From contig NZ_JAAVVC010000006.1 in assembly GCF_018449725.1 (NCBI RefSeq), positions 124,001-188,000 on the forward strand: 64,000 nt of DNA, given 5' to 3'. The DNA comes from Pseudomonas sp. dw_612. Its GTDB lineage: Bacteria; Pseudomonadota; Gammaproteobacteria; Pseudomonadales; Pseudomonadaceae. Of the stretch, positions 20,481 through 29,455 are shown piece after piece. The notes under the pieces are model-generated. The model saw nothing but the letters and a program-made list of their open reading frames with translations, had not been told where the DNA came from and ran no database searches. Position 1 is the first letter of the stretch. Every line of letters begins with the position of its first letter. The position numbers were made by a program, and so were the translations under genes.

Positions 20481-20630
20481 TGTAGCAGCTGCCGAGCAGC
20501 GCGAGGCAGCGTTCGGCGACGAAGTCGTCGTAAATCCTGCGCCCGCGGTTTGCCTGATACACCGCGCAGCCTGATTTTTGCGACGGCTGCGCCGCCGAAC
20601 GCTGCCTCGCGCTGCTCGGCAGTTGCTACA
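20481..20630. repeat. Large inverted repeat (GTAGCAGCTGCCGAG family)
   Basis: Arms of 38 bases (20481-20518 and 20593-20630) are near-perfect inverted repeats that begin TGTAGCAGCTGCCGAGCAGC. The inner part contains a second short palindromic region. It follows the MHYT gene by three bases and may also terminate transcription. Confidence 0.88.
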
Positions 20631-20730
20631 GGGGCCCAGTTATGACAATTGATGTAGGCCCATGCAAATCCCGCCAATGACGGTTATTCTTGCCCCCGAC
20701 CGCTAAAGCTTGAAACGGGGGAACGTCAGC

Positions 20731-21477
20731 ATGGAAAAAGTCATCGTCATCACCGGGGGCAGCCGTGGCATCGGCGCCGCCACGGCATTGTTGGCCGCCG
20801 AACAGGGCTATCGGATCTGTATCAACTACCTGGCTGACGAAGTCGCCGCCCAGCGCGTGCTGGACCAAGTCCGCGCCCTCGGTGCCCAGGCCATTGCGGT
20901 GCGGGCCGACGTCAGCATCGAAGACGAAGTAGTCGCCATGTTCCACCGCGTCGACACCGAACTGGGCCGGGTCACTGCCCTGGTGAACAACGCCGGCACC
21001 GTGGGGCACAAGTCCCGGGTCGACGAAATGTCCGAATTCCGCATCCTCAAAATCCTCAAGACCAACGTTCTGGCGCCGATCCTCTGCGCCAAGCACGCGA
21101 TCCTGCGCATGTCGCCCAAGCATGGCGGGCAGGGTGGCAGCATCGTCAATGTGTCGTCGGTGGCTTCGCGTCTGGGTTCGCCCAACGAATATGTCGACTA
21201 CGCCGCATCCAAGGGCGCGCTGGACAGCTTCACCATCGGCCTGTCCAAGGAAGTCGCCGGCGAAGGCATTCGTGTCAACGCCGTGCGCCCCGGTTTTATC
21301 TACACCGATTTCCATGCGCTGAGCGGCGACCCGGATCGGGTCAGCAAACTGGAATCCGCGATCCCGATGGCCCGTGGTGGCCGGCCGGATGAAGTGGCCG
21401 AGGCGATTGTCTGGTTGTTGTCGGACAAGGCGTCTTATGCCACCGGGACATTTGTTGATTTGGGTGGTGGTCGTTAA
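20731..21477 (+). CDS. SDR-family oxidoreductase (YgfF-like)
   Basis: This 248-residue NAD(P)-dependent short-chain dehydrogenase starts at 20731 with GGGGGA upstream. The cofactor-binding TGGSRGIG motif lies at its start, NNAG follows, and the catalytic serine, tyrosine and lysine are present (NVSSVASRLG, then YAASKGALD). The C-terminus ends TGTFVDLGGGR, typical of this subfamily. The substrate cannot be read from sequence. It is transcribed alone, between an inverted repeat and the Kelch gene. Confidence 0.9.
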   Translation: MEKVIVITGGSRGIGAATALLAAEQGYRICINYLADEVAAQRVLDQVRALGAQAIAVRADVSIEDEVVAMFHRVDTELGRVTALVNNAGTVGHKSRVDEMSEFRILKILKTNVLAPILCAKHAILRMSPKHGGQGGSIVNVSSVASRLGSPNEYVDYAASKGALDSFTIGLSKEVAGEGIRVNAVRPGFIYTDFHALSGDPDRVSKLESAIPMARGGRPDEVAEAIVWLLSDKASYATGTFVDLGGGR

Positions 21478-21650
21478 TCAGAAAAGGGCACGCCCGTTGC
21501 AGCAGCTGATTGAACAGTTTCTGCTCCCACCTGTTATTTCTGACAGTAGATCTGTTCAAAGGTGAGCCGTAGAGTGGATTTGGGCGAAGGTCGTGAAACG
21601 GTGTTTGCAGATCACGACGTTCGTACAATCTTCCAGCGCGGAGCATGCCG

Positions 21651-22802
21651 ATGGGTAACGTCAACGATGATGATTTCGAAACAATTGCTTCTCTGAACAT
21701 CCCGCGGGCCTCTCACTCGGTCACTGCGTTACCCGATGCTCGCGTCATGGTCGCGGGGGGCATCAACGGGGGTGTTGGAGATAAGTCGGGCGACGCTGGT
21801 CTCGACGTGTCACCCGCGAATCCAAGACCTGAAACGCGTTGGGAGCAGTTTTCAACCGGTGCATTGGCATCGATTGCCGATGTTGAAATCTACAATGTCG
21901 TCGAAAATCGCTGGTCTATGACGTCCCCCTTGATCGAACCCCGCTCTGGTCACCGCGCGCTGTATTTGAACGACAGCCAAGTCATGATCATCGCTGGTGA
22001 GGGATTACAGGGCACGCTCGGCAGTGTCGAGTTGTACAACGCAAAAGATGATCGCTGGACAGCGACGGCGGCGCTCCTTACTCCGCGTTTTGCACATACT
22101 GCGACACTTTTGAGCAATGGCCACGTTATGGTCTGTGGGGGCAATAACTTGCAGCAAGGTGTTGGGCAAGTACTCGACAGCGTAGAAATCTATGATCCGG
22201 TACGTGCTATATGGAGCCTTGCACCGTGGATTCCGTTAGCACGGATGTCTCACAGCGCTACGCTGTTGGCCTCCGGAGAGGTACTGGTATTGGGGGGCTA
22301 TTCGTCAAGACTGGACGCGGCCATTGATGATGCTTCGTTGTTTGATCCAGTCAAGCGGACGTGGCGCACGCTCGAACCCCTACCTGAAAGGCGAATGCAG
22401 CACACGGCAACACTGCTGGATGATGGCCGGGTATTGGTCGCGGGTGGCACCGATACGCCGTTCATCTCCGGCGGGACAAATTCATACCTTTATGACCCGG
22501 AATCGAATAGCTGGAGCGCTCCCATACCCATGGCTTGTGGCCGAAGAGGGCACAGCGCGACAAAGCTGCATTCCGGGCGTGTGCTGGTGGTTGGCGATAG
22601 TGCGGATGCATCAGCAGCGTTTGCCTCCGAGGTATTCAATCCAGTCTTCAATCATTGGATCGTGTCCGCTGAACTGGACACAGGTCGTTTCTTGCATGCC
22701 GCCAGCCTGCTGACTTCAGGACAGGTACTGGTAGTCGCCGGGGCACGGGTGACCAGCCATCCGGCTTATCTCGCAAGCGCAGAGTTGTACACGGAGCAAT
22801 AG
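21651..22802 (+). CDS. Kelch-repeat beta-propeller protein
   Basis: This 383-residue protein has about six Kelch blades, each with paired glycines and a downstream aromatic (MVAGGIN, IIAGEG, MVCGGNN, LVLGGYS, LVAGGTD, LVVAGA) and the HTATLL or HSATLL strand. That pattern suggests one six-bladed beta-propeller. I place the start at 21651, with GGAG seven bases upstream; the ATG at 21645 has almost no spacing. There is no obvious signal peptide. Codon use is less GC-biased than in neighbours, which suggests later acquisition. Function cannot be assigned; Kelch domains usually bind proteins or act as carbohydrate oxidases. Confidence 0.85.
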   Translation: MGNVNDDDFETIASLNIPRASHSVTALPDARVMVAGGINGGVGDKSGDAGLDVSPANPRPETRWEQFSTGALASIADVEIYNVVENRWSMTSPLIEPRSGHRALYLNDSQVMIIAGEGLQGTLGSVELYNAKDDRWTATAALLTPRFAHTATLLSNGHVMVCGGNNLQQGVGQVLDSVEIYDPVRAIWSLAPWIPLARMSHSATLLASGEVLVLGGYSSRLDAAIDDASLFDPVKRTWRTLEPLPERRMQHTATLLDDGRVLVAGGTDTPFISGGTNSYLYDPESNSWSAPIPMACGRRGHSATKLHSGRVLVVGDSADASAAFASEVFNPVFNHWIVSAELDTGRFLHAASLLTSGQVLVVAGARVTSHPAYLASAELYTEQ

Positions 22803-22810
22803 GGGAGTGA

Positions 22811-24220
22811 TCAGAACGACCGCACAATCCGCCCCAACGTTTCCATCGCTTTCTCCGCCGCTTCATCCCACGGGCTGCCATAGTTCAAGCGAATGCAATT
22901 CCTGAAACGCTGGGTCGGTGAAAAGATCGGCCCCGGCGCGATGCTGATGCCTTGGGCCAGCGCCATCTGAAACAACTTCAACGAATCCATTTGCGGCGGC
23001 AGTTCCAGCCACAGGAAGTAGCCGCCGGCCGGTTGGCTAACGCGGGTTTGGGCCGGGAAGTAGCGGGCGATGGCGGCGAGCATGGCGCTTTGCTGTTCTT
23101 CCAGGGCGTAGCGCAGTTTGCGCAGGTGCCGGTCGTAGCCGCCATGTTGCAGGTAGTCGGCAATCGCCGCCTGGGCCGGCATCGAGGCGCAGAGCGAGGT
23201 CATGAGTTTGAGGCGTTCGATCTTCTGCGCATAACGCCCGGCGGCGACCCAGCCGATGCGATAGCCCGGAGCCAGGCTCTTGGCGAACGAACCGCAATGC
23301 ATCACCAAACCTTCGGTGTCGAATGCCTTGGCCGGTTTCGGCGCTTGCTGGCCGTAATAGAGTTCGGCGTAGACGTCGTCCTCGATCAGCGGCACCTGAT
23401 GACTGCGCAACAACTCCACCAACTCCTGTTTCTTCGCCTCGGGCATGGTCGCGCCCATCGGGTTCTGGAAACTGGTCATGCACCAACAGGCTTTGATCGG
23501 GTGGCGTTCCAGGGTTTGCGCGAGCACGCCGAGGTCGATGCCGTCCCGCGGGTGCACCGGGATTTCCACGGCTTTGAGCTTCAGGCGCTCCAGCACTTGC
23601 AGGCTGGCGTAGAACGCCGGGGCTTCGATGGCCACCAGGTCGCCGGGCTCGGTGACGGCTTGCAGGCACAGGTTCAGCGCTTCGAGGGCACCGTTGGTGA
23701 TCAGCAGTTCTTCCATCGGCAGCATCAGCCCGCCGACCATGTAGCGCAAGGCGATTTGCCGACGCAGTTGCGGGTTGCCCGGCGACATGTCGGTGACGAC
23801 CATGCGCGGGTCCATTTCCCGGGCGGCGCTGGCCAGGGAGCGGGACAGGCGTTGCAACGGGAACAGGGTCGGGCTGGGGAACGCCGAGCCGAACGGCACG
23901 GTGGTCGGATCCTTGATGGAATCGAGGACCGAGAACACCAGTTCGCTGACATCGACTTCGGTGGATTCGTTGACCTGGCTGCTGATCACTGGTTCTGAAA
24001 ACGGGCTCGGGGCGTGGGTGTTGACGAAGTAGCCGGAGCGGGGCCGGGCGCGGATCAGGCCGCGACGTTCCAGCAGGTAATAGGCCTGGAACACCGTGGA
24101 CGGGCTGACCCCGTAGGTCTGGCTGGCGTAGCGCACCGACGGCACGCGCTGGCCGGGGCCGAGGACCCCGGAGCGGATCAGTTCAGCGATGTCATCGGCG
24201 AATTTTTCGTAGCGTTTCAT
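22811..24220 (-). CDS. MocR/GabR-type transcriptional regulator (GntR HTH plus aminotransferase domain)
   Basis: This 469-residue protein fuses an N-terminal GntR winged helix (RSGVLGPGQRVPSVR, YGVSPSTVFQAYYLLE, about residues 16-57) to a fold-type I aminotransferase. The PLP-binding lysine is Lys314 in SFAKSLAPGYRIGWV. Members of this class bind PLP and regulate a gene for a related metabolic pathway, often divergent from it. Here the nearest neighbours are the Kelch gene and ccoG, so no obvious target pathway is apparent. A ribosome-binding site (AAGGCA) precedes the ATG at 24220. Confidence 0.92.
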   Translation of the reverse strand: MKRYEKFADDIAELIRSGVLGPGQRVPSVRYASQTYGVSPSTVFQAYYLLERRGLIRARPRSGYFVNTHAPSPFSEPVISSQVNESTEVDVSELVFSVLDSIKDPTTVPFGSAFPSPTLFPLQRLSRSLASAAREMDPRMVVTDMSPGNPQLRRQIALRYMVGGLMLPMEELLITNGALEALNLCLQAVTEPGDLVAIEAPAFYASLQVLERLKLKAVEIPVHPRDGIDLGVLAQTLERHPIKACWCMTSFQNPMGATMPEAKKQELVELLRSHQVPLIEDDVYAELYYGQQAPKPAKAFDTEGLVMHCGSFAKSLAPGYRIGWVAAGRYAQKIERLKLMTSLCASMPAQAAIADYLQHGGYDRHLRKLRYALEEQQSAMLAAIARYFPAQTRVSQPAGGYFLWLELPPQMDSLKLFQMALAQGISIAPGPIFSPTQRFRNCIRLNYGSPWDEAAEKAMETLGRIVRSF

Positions 24221-24268
24221 CGAGTGCCTTGGTGCCGGGTTGTTGTGTGGGGTGTCAGGGATATTGGC

Positions 24269-24431
24269 CCCTCACCCTAACCCTCTCCCCAAAGGGGCGA
24301 GGGGACTGACCGTGGTGTTCTTTCGAGTGACATCGACCTGAAAAGTCGAGCCGAACTCAGGTTTGAAAAGCATGAAGATCGGCTCCCTTTCCCCGTCTCC
24401 CCCTTGGGGAGAGGGCTGGGGTGAGGGGTGG
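24269..24431 (-). repeat. MITE-like repeat, copy 2 (~163 bp, inverted)
   Basis: The reverse complement aligns over nearly its whole length with the copy at 18082-18247. The shared cores include GGGAGCCGATCT and CGGTCAGTCCCCTC. Terminal inverted repeats of CCCCTCACCCTAACCCTCTC type are seen. It fills the gap between the MocR gene and ccoG. Confidence 0.85.
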
Positions 24432-24442
24432 ATTGTAAGGGC

Positions 24443-25873
24443 TCAACGATTCATCGGCGCAACAAACCGGCTCTGGGCCACGCTGTAGATGTCCGGCTCA
24501 TCGCTGTCGACAATCTTGAAGCTGAGGGTCTGCGAGCTGCTGCTTGGCCGTTCCGTGGTCATGGCCACCGACACCGGCACGTCGACAATCTCGCCCGGCG
24601 CCAGGCTCAACTCCGTCTTGCCCTGTAGCTGGAAGCCCTCGCCATCCTCCAGGCTCAAGCGGTAATCCTGACGCTGCTGGGTTTTGTTGATGACCTTGAG
24701 GCTGTAGATGTTCTCGATCAGACCTTCGCTGTTTTCACGGAACATGCCACGGTCCTTGGTCACGTCCAGGGACACCATCGGCCGTTCCACCAGCGCCAGG
24801 GCCAGCGCGCCAATCATCACCAGCAACACCGCCGTGTAACCGATCAACCGTGGCCGCAGCAGGTGAGTCTTGCCACCCTGCAACTCATGCTCGGAGGTGT
24901 AGCTGATCAGGCCGCGAGCGTAGCCCATTTTGTCCATGATCGAATCGCAGGCGTCGATGCACGCCGCGCAGCCGATGCATTCCATCTGCAAACCGTCGCG
25001 GATGTCGATGCCGGTGGGGCAGACCTGCACGCACACCTGGCAGTCGATGCAATCGCCGAGGCCCACATCGGCGGGTTTCACCTCGCGTTTGCGCGGGCCA
25101 CGGTTTTCGCCACGGGCCACGTCGTAGGAGATGGTCAGGGTGTCCTTGTCGAACATCACGCTCTGGAACCGCGCATACGGGCACATGTGCATGCACACCG
25201 CTTCGCGCAGCCAACCGGCATTGATGTAGGTGGCGCCGGTGAAGAAGATCACCCAGAACAGACTGACACCGGCCATTTGCAGGGTCAGCAGTTCTTCGGC
25301 CAGTGGCCGGATTGGCGTGAAGTAGCCGACAAAGGTCAGGCCGGTCAGCAGGCTGATGCCCAGCCACAGTGTGTGCTTGGCCGAGCGCCGTGCCAGTTTG
25401 TTCAGGCTCCAGGGTGCGGCTTGCAATTTGATGCGCTGGTTGCGTTCGCCTTCGGTGATTTTCTCGCACCACATGAAGATCCAGGTCCAGGAGCTTTGCG
25501 GGCAGGTGTAGCCGCACCAGACGCGACCGGCGAAGACCGTGATGGCGAACAGGCCGAACGCCGCAATGATCAGCAGCGCCGACAGCAGGATGAAATCCTG
25601 CGGCCAGAAGGTTGCGCCAAAAATGTGGAATTTGCTTTCGGACAAGTCCCAGAGCACTGCCTGGCGGCCGCCCCAGTTCAGCCACACGGTGCCGAAGAAG
25701 GCGAGGAACAGAAAACCGGCGCCGCTCATGCGCAAGGTGCGGTACAGACCGGTGAAGCTGCGGGTGTGGATCAGGTTGTCGCTGGATTTGGCCTTCGTCT
25801 TTGGACGCGAAGGCTCGTAGCGCTGGACTGCCGGGGCGCTTTCTACGGTTCGGACGGGGATTCTCTCGCTCAT
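24443..25873 (-). CDS. ccoG: Cytochrome c oxidase accessory protein CcoG (RdxA/FixG)
   Basis: This 476-residue inner-membrane ferredoxin helps to deliver copper to cbb3 oxidase by reducing Cu(II). There are several membrane segments, the family motif WCGYTCPQSSWTW, and two Cys-rich 4Fe-4S motifs (CIDCQVCVQVCPTG and CIGCAACIDACDS). A C-terminal periplasmic immunoglobulin-like domain follows. I start at 25873 (MSERIPVRTVES) because family members begin so; an upstream ATG at 25897 is possible but has no better ribosome-binding site. The ccoNOPQ genes are not in this window. Confidence 0.92.
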   Translation of the reverse strand: MSERIPVRTVESAPAVQRYEPSRPKTKAKSSDNLIHTRSFTGLYRTLRMSGAGFLFLAFFGTVWLNWGGRQAVLWDLSESKFHIFGATFWPQDFILLSALLIIAAFGLFAITVFAGRVWCGYTCPQSSWTWIFMWCEKITEGERNQRIKLQAAPWSLNKLARRSAKHTLWLGISLLTGLTFVGYFTPIRPLAEELLTLQMAGVSLFWVIFFTGATYINAGWLREAVCMHMCPYARFQSVMFDKDTLTISYDVARGENRGPRKREVKPADVGLGDCIDCQVCVQVCPTGIDIRDGLQMECIGCAACIDACDSIMDKMGYARGLISYTSEHELQGGKTHLLRPRLIGYTAVLLVMIGALALALVERPMVSLDVTKDRGMFRENSEGLIENIYSLKVINKTQQRQDYRLSLEDGEGFQLQGKTELSLAPGEIVDVPVSVAMTTERPSSSSQTLSFKIVDSDEPDIYSVAQSRFVAPMNR

Positions 25874-26068
25874 GGTCGTTCGCTCATCAGCCTCCATCAG
25901 GCCGGTGCACTATGAGCGGCGATCTGTTTGCATAACAGACTCAGGTATTGCAATAAAAAGCGGATCAGATGGGCTCTGAACGAATGCCTGCGACAACTTG
26001 ATGCACCCGCCAACGCAGGCTGCGGGCGCCTATCCCAGACGCCCGCAGCGCTTGTTGATCCGGGTCAG

Positions 26069-26302
26069 TCAAATCACCGAATCACTGTCGGTGGCCTTCA
26101 AATGCTTACGACCGTCGACCGCACCTGCTACGGTCAATGCGTCGGCTTCTGCTTCGGTGATGTACACGCGCTGGCCGTTGAGCTCTACGGCCGACATGGC
26201 TTTTTCCGAGTCGGTGATGATGGTGACGTCGGAGCACAGACGAATTTCTTCGCCGTTCTCGGTGATGAAAAAGCAGGTCTGGTTTTCGATGCGCACGGTC
26301 AT
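26069..26302 (-). CDS. Small Pseudomonas protein, probable DUF3203 family
   Basis: This 77-residue acidic protein begins MTVRIENQTCFFITENGEEI with an AAGGACAG ribosome-binding site. It looks like a small beta-rich fold followed by a helix (TEAEADALTVAGAVDGRKHL). I believe it belongs to the DUF3203 family found in Pseudomonas, but this is a recollection that needs a profile search. Function unknown. Confidence 0.75.
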   Translation of the reverse strand: MTVRIENQTCFFITENGEEIRLCSDVTIITDSEKAMSAVELNGQRVYITEAEADALTVAGAVDGRKHLKATDSDSVI

Positions 26303-26423
26303 GGGACTGTCCTTTTTTCAGCGGAGACTGAAACGTTAGGTCACTCGGGACGGCCATCGTTCTGTGCAACCGATTAATGGTCAGCGCGGTCCACCTTCTA
26401 TCAACCATTACAAGGACTGCGTC

Positions 26424-26924
26424 ATGGACGCTTGGTGGCATGAGGTTTGGGTGACGTTGCAAGCGGAGTTCGCCGATGTTGGCGACGCTTCACAACTGAC
26501 GCGCATTACCGTGCGTTTGCTGATGGCCGCGGTGCTGGGCGGTATTCTCGGTTTCGAGCGCGAGCACAAGGGCAAGGCTGCCGGGGTGCGTACGCACATG
26601 CTGGTGGCCTTGGGCGCGGCGCTGTTTGTGCTGGTGCCGCAGATGTCGGGCTCCCAGGCCGATGCCATGAGCCGGGTGGTGCAAGGGGTGATTGCGGGCA
26701 TCGGCTTCCTCGGCGCCGGGACGATTTTGAAGAACACCGAGGGTGACGAAGGTCACGTGAAAGGACTGACCACCGCCGCCGGGTTGTGGATGACCGCGGC
26801 CATTGGCGTTTCCGCCGGGTTGGGCCGCGAAGCGACGGCGGTGCTCAGTACGTTGCTGGCCTTGGCGATATTTAGCGTGATGCCAGCGGTGGTGCGCATG
26901 CTCGACAAGGACCGCAACCCGTAA
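26424..26924 (+). CDS. MgtC/SapB-family membrane protein
   Basis: This 166-residue inner-membrane protein starts at 26424 (MDAWWHEVWVTLQ) with AAGGAC upstream. The MgtC signature is visible: RLLMAAVLGGILGFEREHKG, then AAGVRTHMLVALGAALFVLV and GAGTILKNTEGDEGHVKGLT. MgtC homologues help bacteria survive low magnesium and acid or phagocytic stress, at least in part by modulating F-type ATPase; the role of short family members such as this is less clear. It lacks the long C-terminal ACT-like domain of the Salmonella protein. Confidence 0.88.
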   Translation: MDAWWHEVWVTLQAEFADVGDASQLTRITVRLLMAAVLGGILGFEREHKGKAAGVRTHMLVALGAALFVLVPQMSGSQADAMSRVVQGVIAGIGFLGAGTILKNTEGDEGHVKGLTTAAGLWMTAAIGVSAGLGREATAVLSTLLALAIFSVMPAVVRMLDKDRNP

Positions 26925-26940
26925 AGGCTCGCCAAATCCC

Positions 26941-27018
26941 TGTAGGAGCTGCCGAAGGCTGCGATCTTTTGATCTTAAAAACCAAAATCAAAAGATCGCA
27001 GCCTTCGGCAGCTCCTAC
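26941..27018. repeat. Inverted repeat (TGTAGGAGCTGCCGAAGGC family)
   Basis: The arms TGTAGGAGCTGCCGAAGGCT and its complement extend to more than 30 paired bases, with a central TTTTGATCTT / AAAATCAAAA transition. It begins 16 bases after the MgtC-like gene and would form a very stable RNA hairpin. Confidence 0.9.
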
Positions 27019-27058
27019 GCAGGATTGTGCAAATGCCGCTCACGTGGGTGCGCAGGCG

Positions 27059-27223
27059 TTATGGATTAACGATCACCGGCGGCATGGTGCTTGGCGGATC
27101 TTCCATCGGCGGCGGGGTAGTGCCGGGCGGCTCTTGCTCGGGCACCGGGTCCGGTTCGGTCGGCGGGATCGTCGGGTTGTCGATGTTCGGATCGGGCGTC
27201 TCAGCGGGGATCGGTATGCTCAT
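27059..27223 (-). CDS. Small proline-rich protein (54 residues)
   Basis: An AGGAGG ribosome-binding site precedes the ATG at 27223 by about eight bases. The product begins MSIPIPAETPDPNIDNPTIP and is about one third proline with many glutamates, so it is likely disordered. I do not recognise a function, but the strong ribosome-binding site and codon use make it a real gene. It is divergent from glgE, and the two share a 217-base upstream region. Confidence 0.7.
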   Translation of the reverse strand: MSIPIPAETPDPNIDNPTIPPTEPDPVPEQEPPGTTPPPMEDPPSTMPPVIVNP

Positions 27224-27322
27224 CGTGAAGCCTCCTTGTGGCACATGGCGTAACTCGTGCTTAAGTTTGTTGACCACCGCGCACAGGATTTGATTCCCAC
27301 CAACACTCAGGCAAATCCCCGT

Positions 27323-27350
27323 GAACTTTTACCGGCGCCTGTCGCTCGGA
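27323..27350 (+). promoter_or_regulatory. Candidate AlgU (sigma-22) promoter for glgE
   Basis: GAACTT (27323-27328), a 17-base spacer and TCGGA (27346-27350) match the AlgU consensus GAACTT-N16/17-TCTGA at ten of eleven positions. Start of transcription would fall near 27357, 84 bases before the glgE ATG. This is a pattern match by eye, but sigma-22 control would suit genes for osmotic and desiccation stress. Confidence 0.5.
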
Positions 27351-27440
27351 ACCTAAGTGAGTTCATTCCGGGACGGAACGCCCCATGTGGATGAATATCA
27401 AGCACAAGAGCGTCCTTGGGGCGTAAAGGAGAGATGCTCG

Positions 27441-29435
27441 ATGATCGCTGAAAAACCGACCGAACTCAGTTACAACCCGCATATGCCGCTGTCGCAGGCG
27501 TTATTGCTGCCGCGCATTGCGATTGAAAACGTTATGCCGACCCTCGATGGCGGGCTGTTTGCCGTCAAAGCCGTGGTCGGGCAGGACGTGCTGGTCACCG
27601 GCAAGGTGTTTGCCGATGGCCACGACAAACTGGCCGTGCGCATTCGCTGGCGCGGCGAGGGTGAAGAGTCCTGGCACAGTGAAACCATGGTCGACCTGGG
27701 CAACAATGGCTGGCAGGGCCGGTTTCGCGTCGAGCGCCAGGGCCGTCATGTGTTTTGCATCGAAGCCTGGATCGATCAGTTCGCCAGCTTCTGCTATGAG
27801 CTGGAAAAGAAACACACTGCCCGCGTACCGGTGAGCCTGGAATTGCAGGAAGGCCGGACGATGGTCCTGCAAGCCGCCGAACGCAGTGACGGGCCGCTGA
27901 GCGAGCAACTGGCCGGGCTGCACCATGAATTGTCCGGGTTGCTCGAAACCGAGCAGGTCGCGCTGTTCCTGCACCAGCGCAGCGCCGACCTCATGGGGCA
28001 GGCCGATCACCGCGCCTACCTGAGCCTGAGCCAGGAATTCCCGCTGGACGTGGAACGGGACATCGCTCAGTTCGCCAGTTGGTACGAGTTGTTTCCACGC
28101 TCGATCACCGACGATCCGGCGCGCCACGGCACTTTCAACGACGTGCACTCGCGGCTGCCGATGATCCAGGACATGGGTTTCGACGTGCTGTACTTCCCGC
28201 CGATCCACCCGATCGGCCGCAGCTACCGCAAAGGCCCGAACAACTCCCTGACCGCCGGCCCCGACGATCCGGGCAGTCCATATGCCATCGGCAGCGCCGA
28301 AGGCGGGCACGAGGCGATTCACTCCGAACTCGGCACCCGCGAAGACTTCCGCAGGCTGGTGGTGGCGGCGGCGGAGCATGGGCTGGAAATCGCCCTCGAC
28401 TTCGCGATCCAGTGTTCCCAGGACCACCCGTGGCTGCAACAGCATCCGGGCTGGTTCAACTGGCGCCCCGACGGCACGATCAAATACGCCGAGAACCCGC
28501 CGAAGAAATACCAGGACATCGTCAACGTCGACTTCTATGCCGCCGACGCGATCCCCAGCCTCTGGGTGGAATTGCGCGACATCGTGGTCGGATGGGTCGA
28601 GGAGGGCGTGAAGATCTTTCGCGTCGACAACCCGCACACCAAACCGCTGCCGTTCTGGCAATGGCTGATTGCCGATGTGCGCGCACTGCACCCGGAAGTG
28701 ATCTTCCTCGCAGAAGCCTTTACCACCCCGGCGATGATGGCGCGCCTCGGCAAGGTCGGCTATTCGCAGAGCTATACCTACTTCACTTGGCGCAACACCA
28801 AGCACGAGTTGTCGACCTATTTCAGTGAACTGAACGAGTCGCCGTGGCGCGAATGCTATCGCCCGAACTTCTTCGTCAACACCCCGGACATCAACCCGGC
28901 GTTCTTGCACGAATCCGGACGCGCCGGTTTCCTGATTCGCGCGGCGCTGGCGACCATGGGTTCGGGCCTGTGGGGCATGTATTCGGGCTTCGAACTCTGC
29001 GAAGCCGCGCCGATTCCGGGCAAGGAGGAATACCTCAACTCCGAGAAGTACGAGATTCGCCCACGAGACTTCAACGCGCCGGGCAACATCATTGCCGAAA
29101 TCGCCCAGCTCAACCGCATCCGCCGCCAGAACCCGGCACTGCACACGCACCTGGGGCTGAAGATCTACAACGCCTGGAACGACAACATCCTGTATTTCGG
29201 CAAGCGCAGCGCCGACGGCAGCAACTTCATTCTGGTGGCCGTCAGCCTGGACCCGCATAACGTCCAGGAAGCCAATTTCGAATTGCCGCTGTGGGAAATG
29301 GGCCTGCCCGACGACGCTCACACCCAGGGCGAGGACTTGATGAGCGGCCATCGCTGGACGTGGTACGGCAAGTACCAATTCATGCGCATCGACCCGGCTC
29401 ACCAGCCGTTCGGGATTTGGCGAATTACCGTCTAG
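27441..29435 (+). CDS. glgE: Alpha-1,4-glucan:maltose-1-phosphate maltosyltransferase
   Basis: This 664-residue GH13_3 enzyme extends alpha-1,4-glucan chains with maltose-1-phosphate, in the cytoplasm. The start at 27441 has AAGGAG nine bases upstream; the longer frame from 27357 overlaps the promoter and is not used. The nucleophile is Asp396 in FRVDNPHTKP and the acid/base is Glu425 in IFLAEAFT, with the same spacing as in characterised GlgE. The substrate maltose-1-phosphate is made by the downstream TreS-maltokinase fusion (72-base gap). The stop codon lies at the edge of a truncated REP. Confidence 0.96.
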   Translation: MIAEKPTELSYNPHMPLSQALLLPRIAIENVMPTLDGGLFAVKAVVGQDVLVTGKVFADGHDKLAVRIRWRGEGEESWHSETMVDLGNNGWQGRFRVERQGRHVFCIEAWIDQFASFCYELEKKHTARVPVSLELQEGRTMVLQAAERSDGPLSEQLAGLHHELSGLLETEQVALFLHQRSADLMGQADHRAYLSLSQEFPLDVERDIAQFASWYELFPRSITDDPARHGTFNDVHSRLPMIQDMGFDVLYFPPIHPIGRSYRKGPNNSLTAGPDDPGSPYAIGSAEGGHEAIHSELGTREDFRRLVVAAAEHGLEIALDFAIQCSQDHPWLQQHPGWFNWRPDGTIKYAENPPKKYQDIVNVDFYAADAIPSLWVELRDIVVGWVEEGVKIFRVDNPHTKPLPFWQWLIADVRALHPEVIFLAEAFTTPAMMARLGKVGYSQSYTYFTWRNTKHELSTYFSELNESPWRECYRPNFFVNTPDINPAFLHESGRAGFLIRAALATMGSGLWGMYSGFELCEAAPIPGKEEYLNSEKYEIRPRDFNAPGNIIAEIAQLNRIRRQNPALHTHLGLKIYNAWNDNILYFGKRSADGSNFILVAVSLDPHNVQEANFELPLWEMGLPDDAHTQGEDLMSGHRWTWYGKYQFMRIDPAHQPFGIWRITV

Positions 29436-29455
29436 CAAGCCCGCTCCCACAGGGG
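29434..29455. repeat. Truncated REP at the 3' end of glgE
   Basis: AGCAAGCCCGCTCCCACAGG matches the inner part of one REP arm, without its GCTCGCGAA end or its partner. It overlaps the last two bases of the glgE stop codon (TAG at 29433-29435). Confidence 0.75.
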
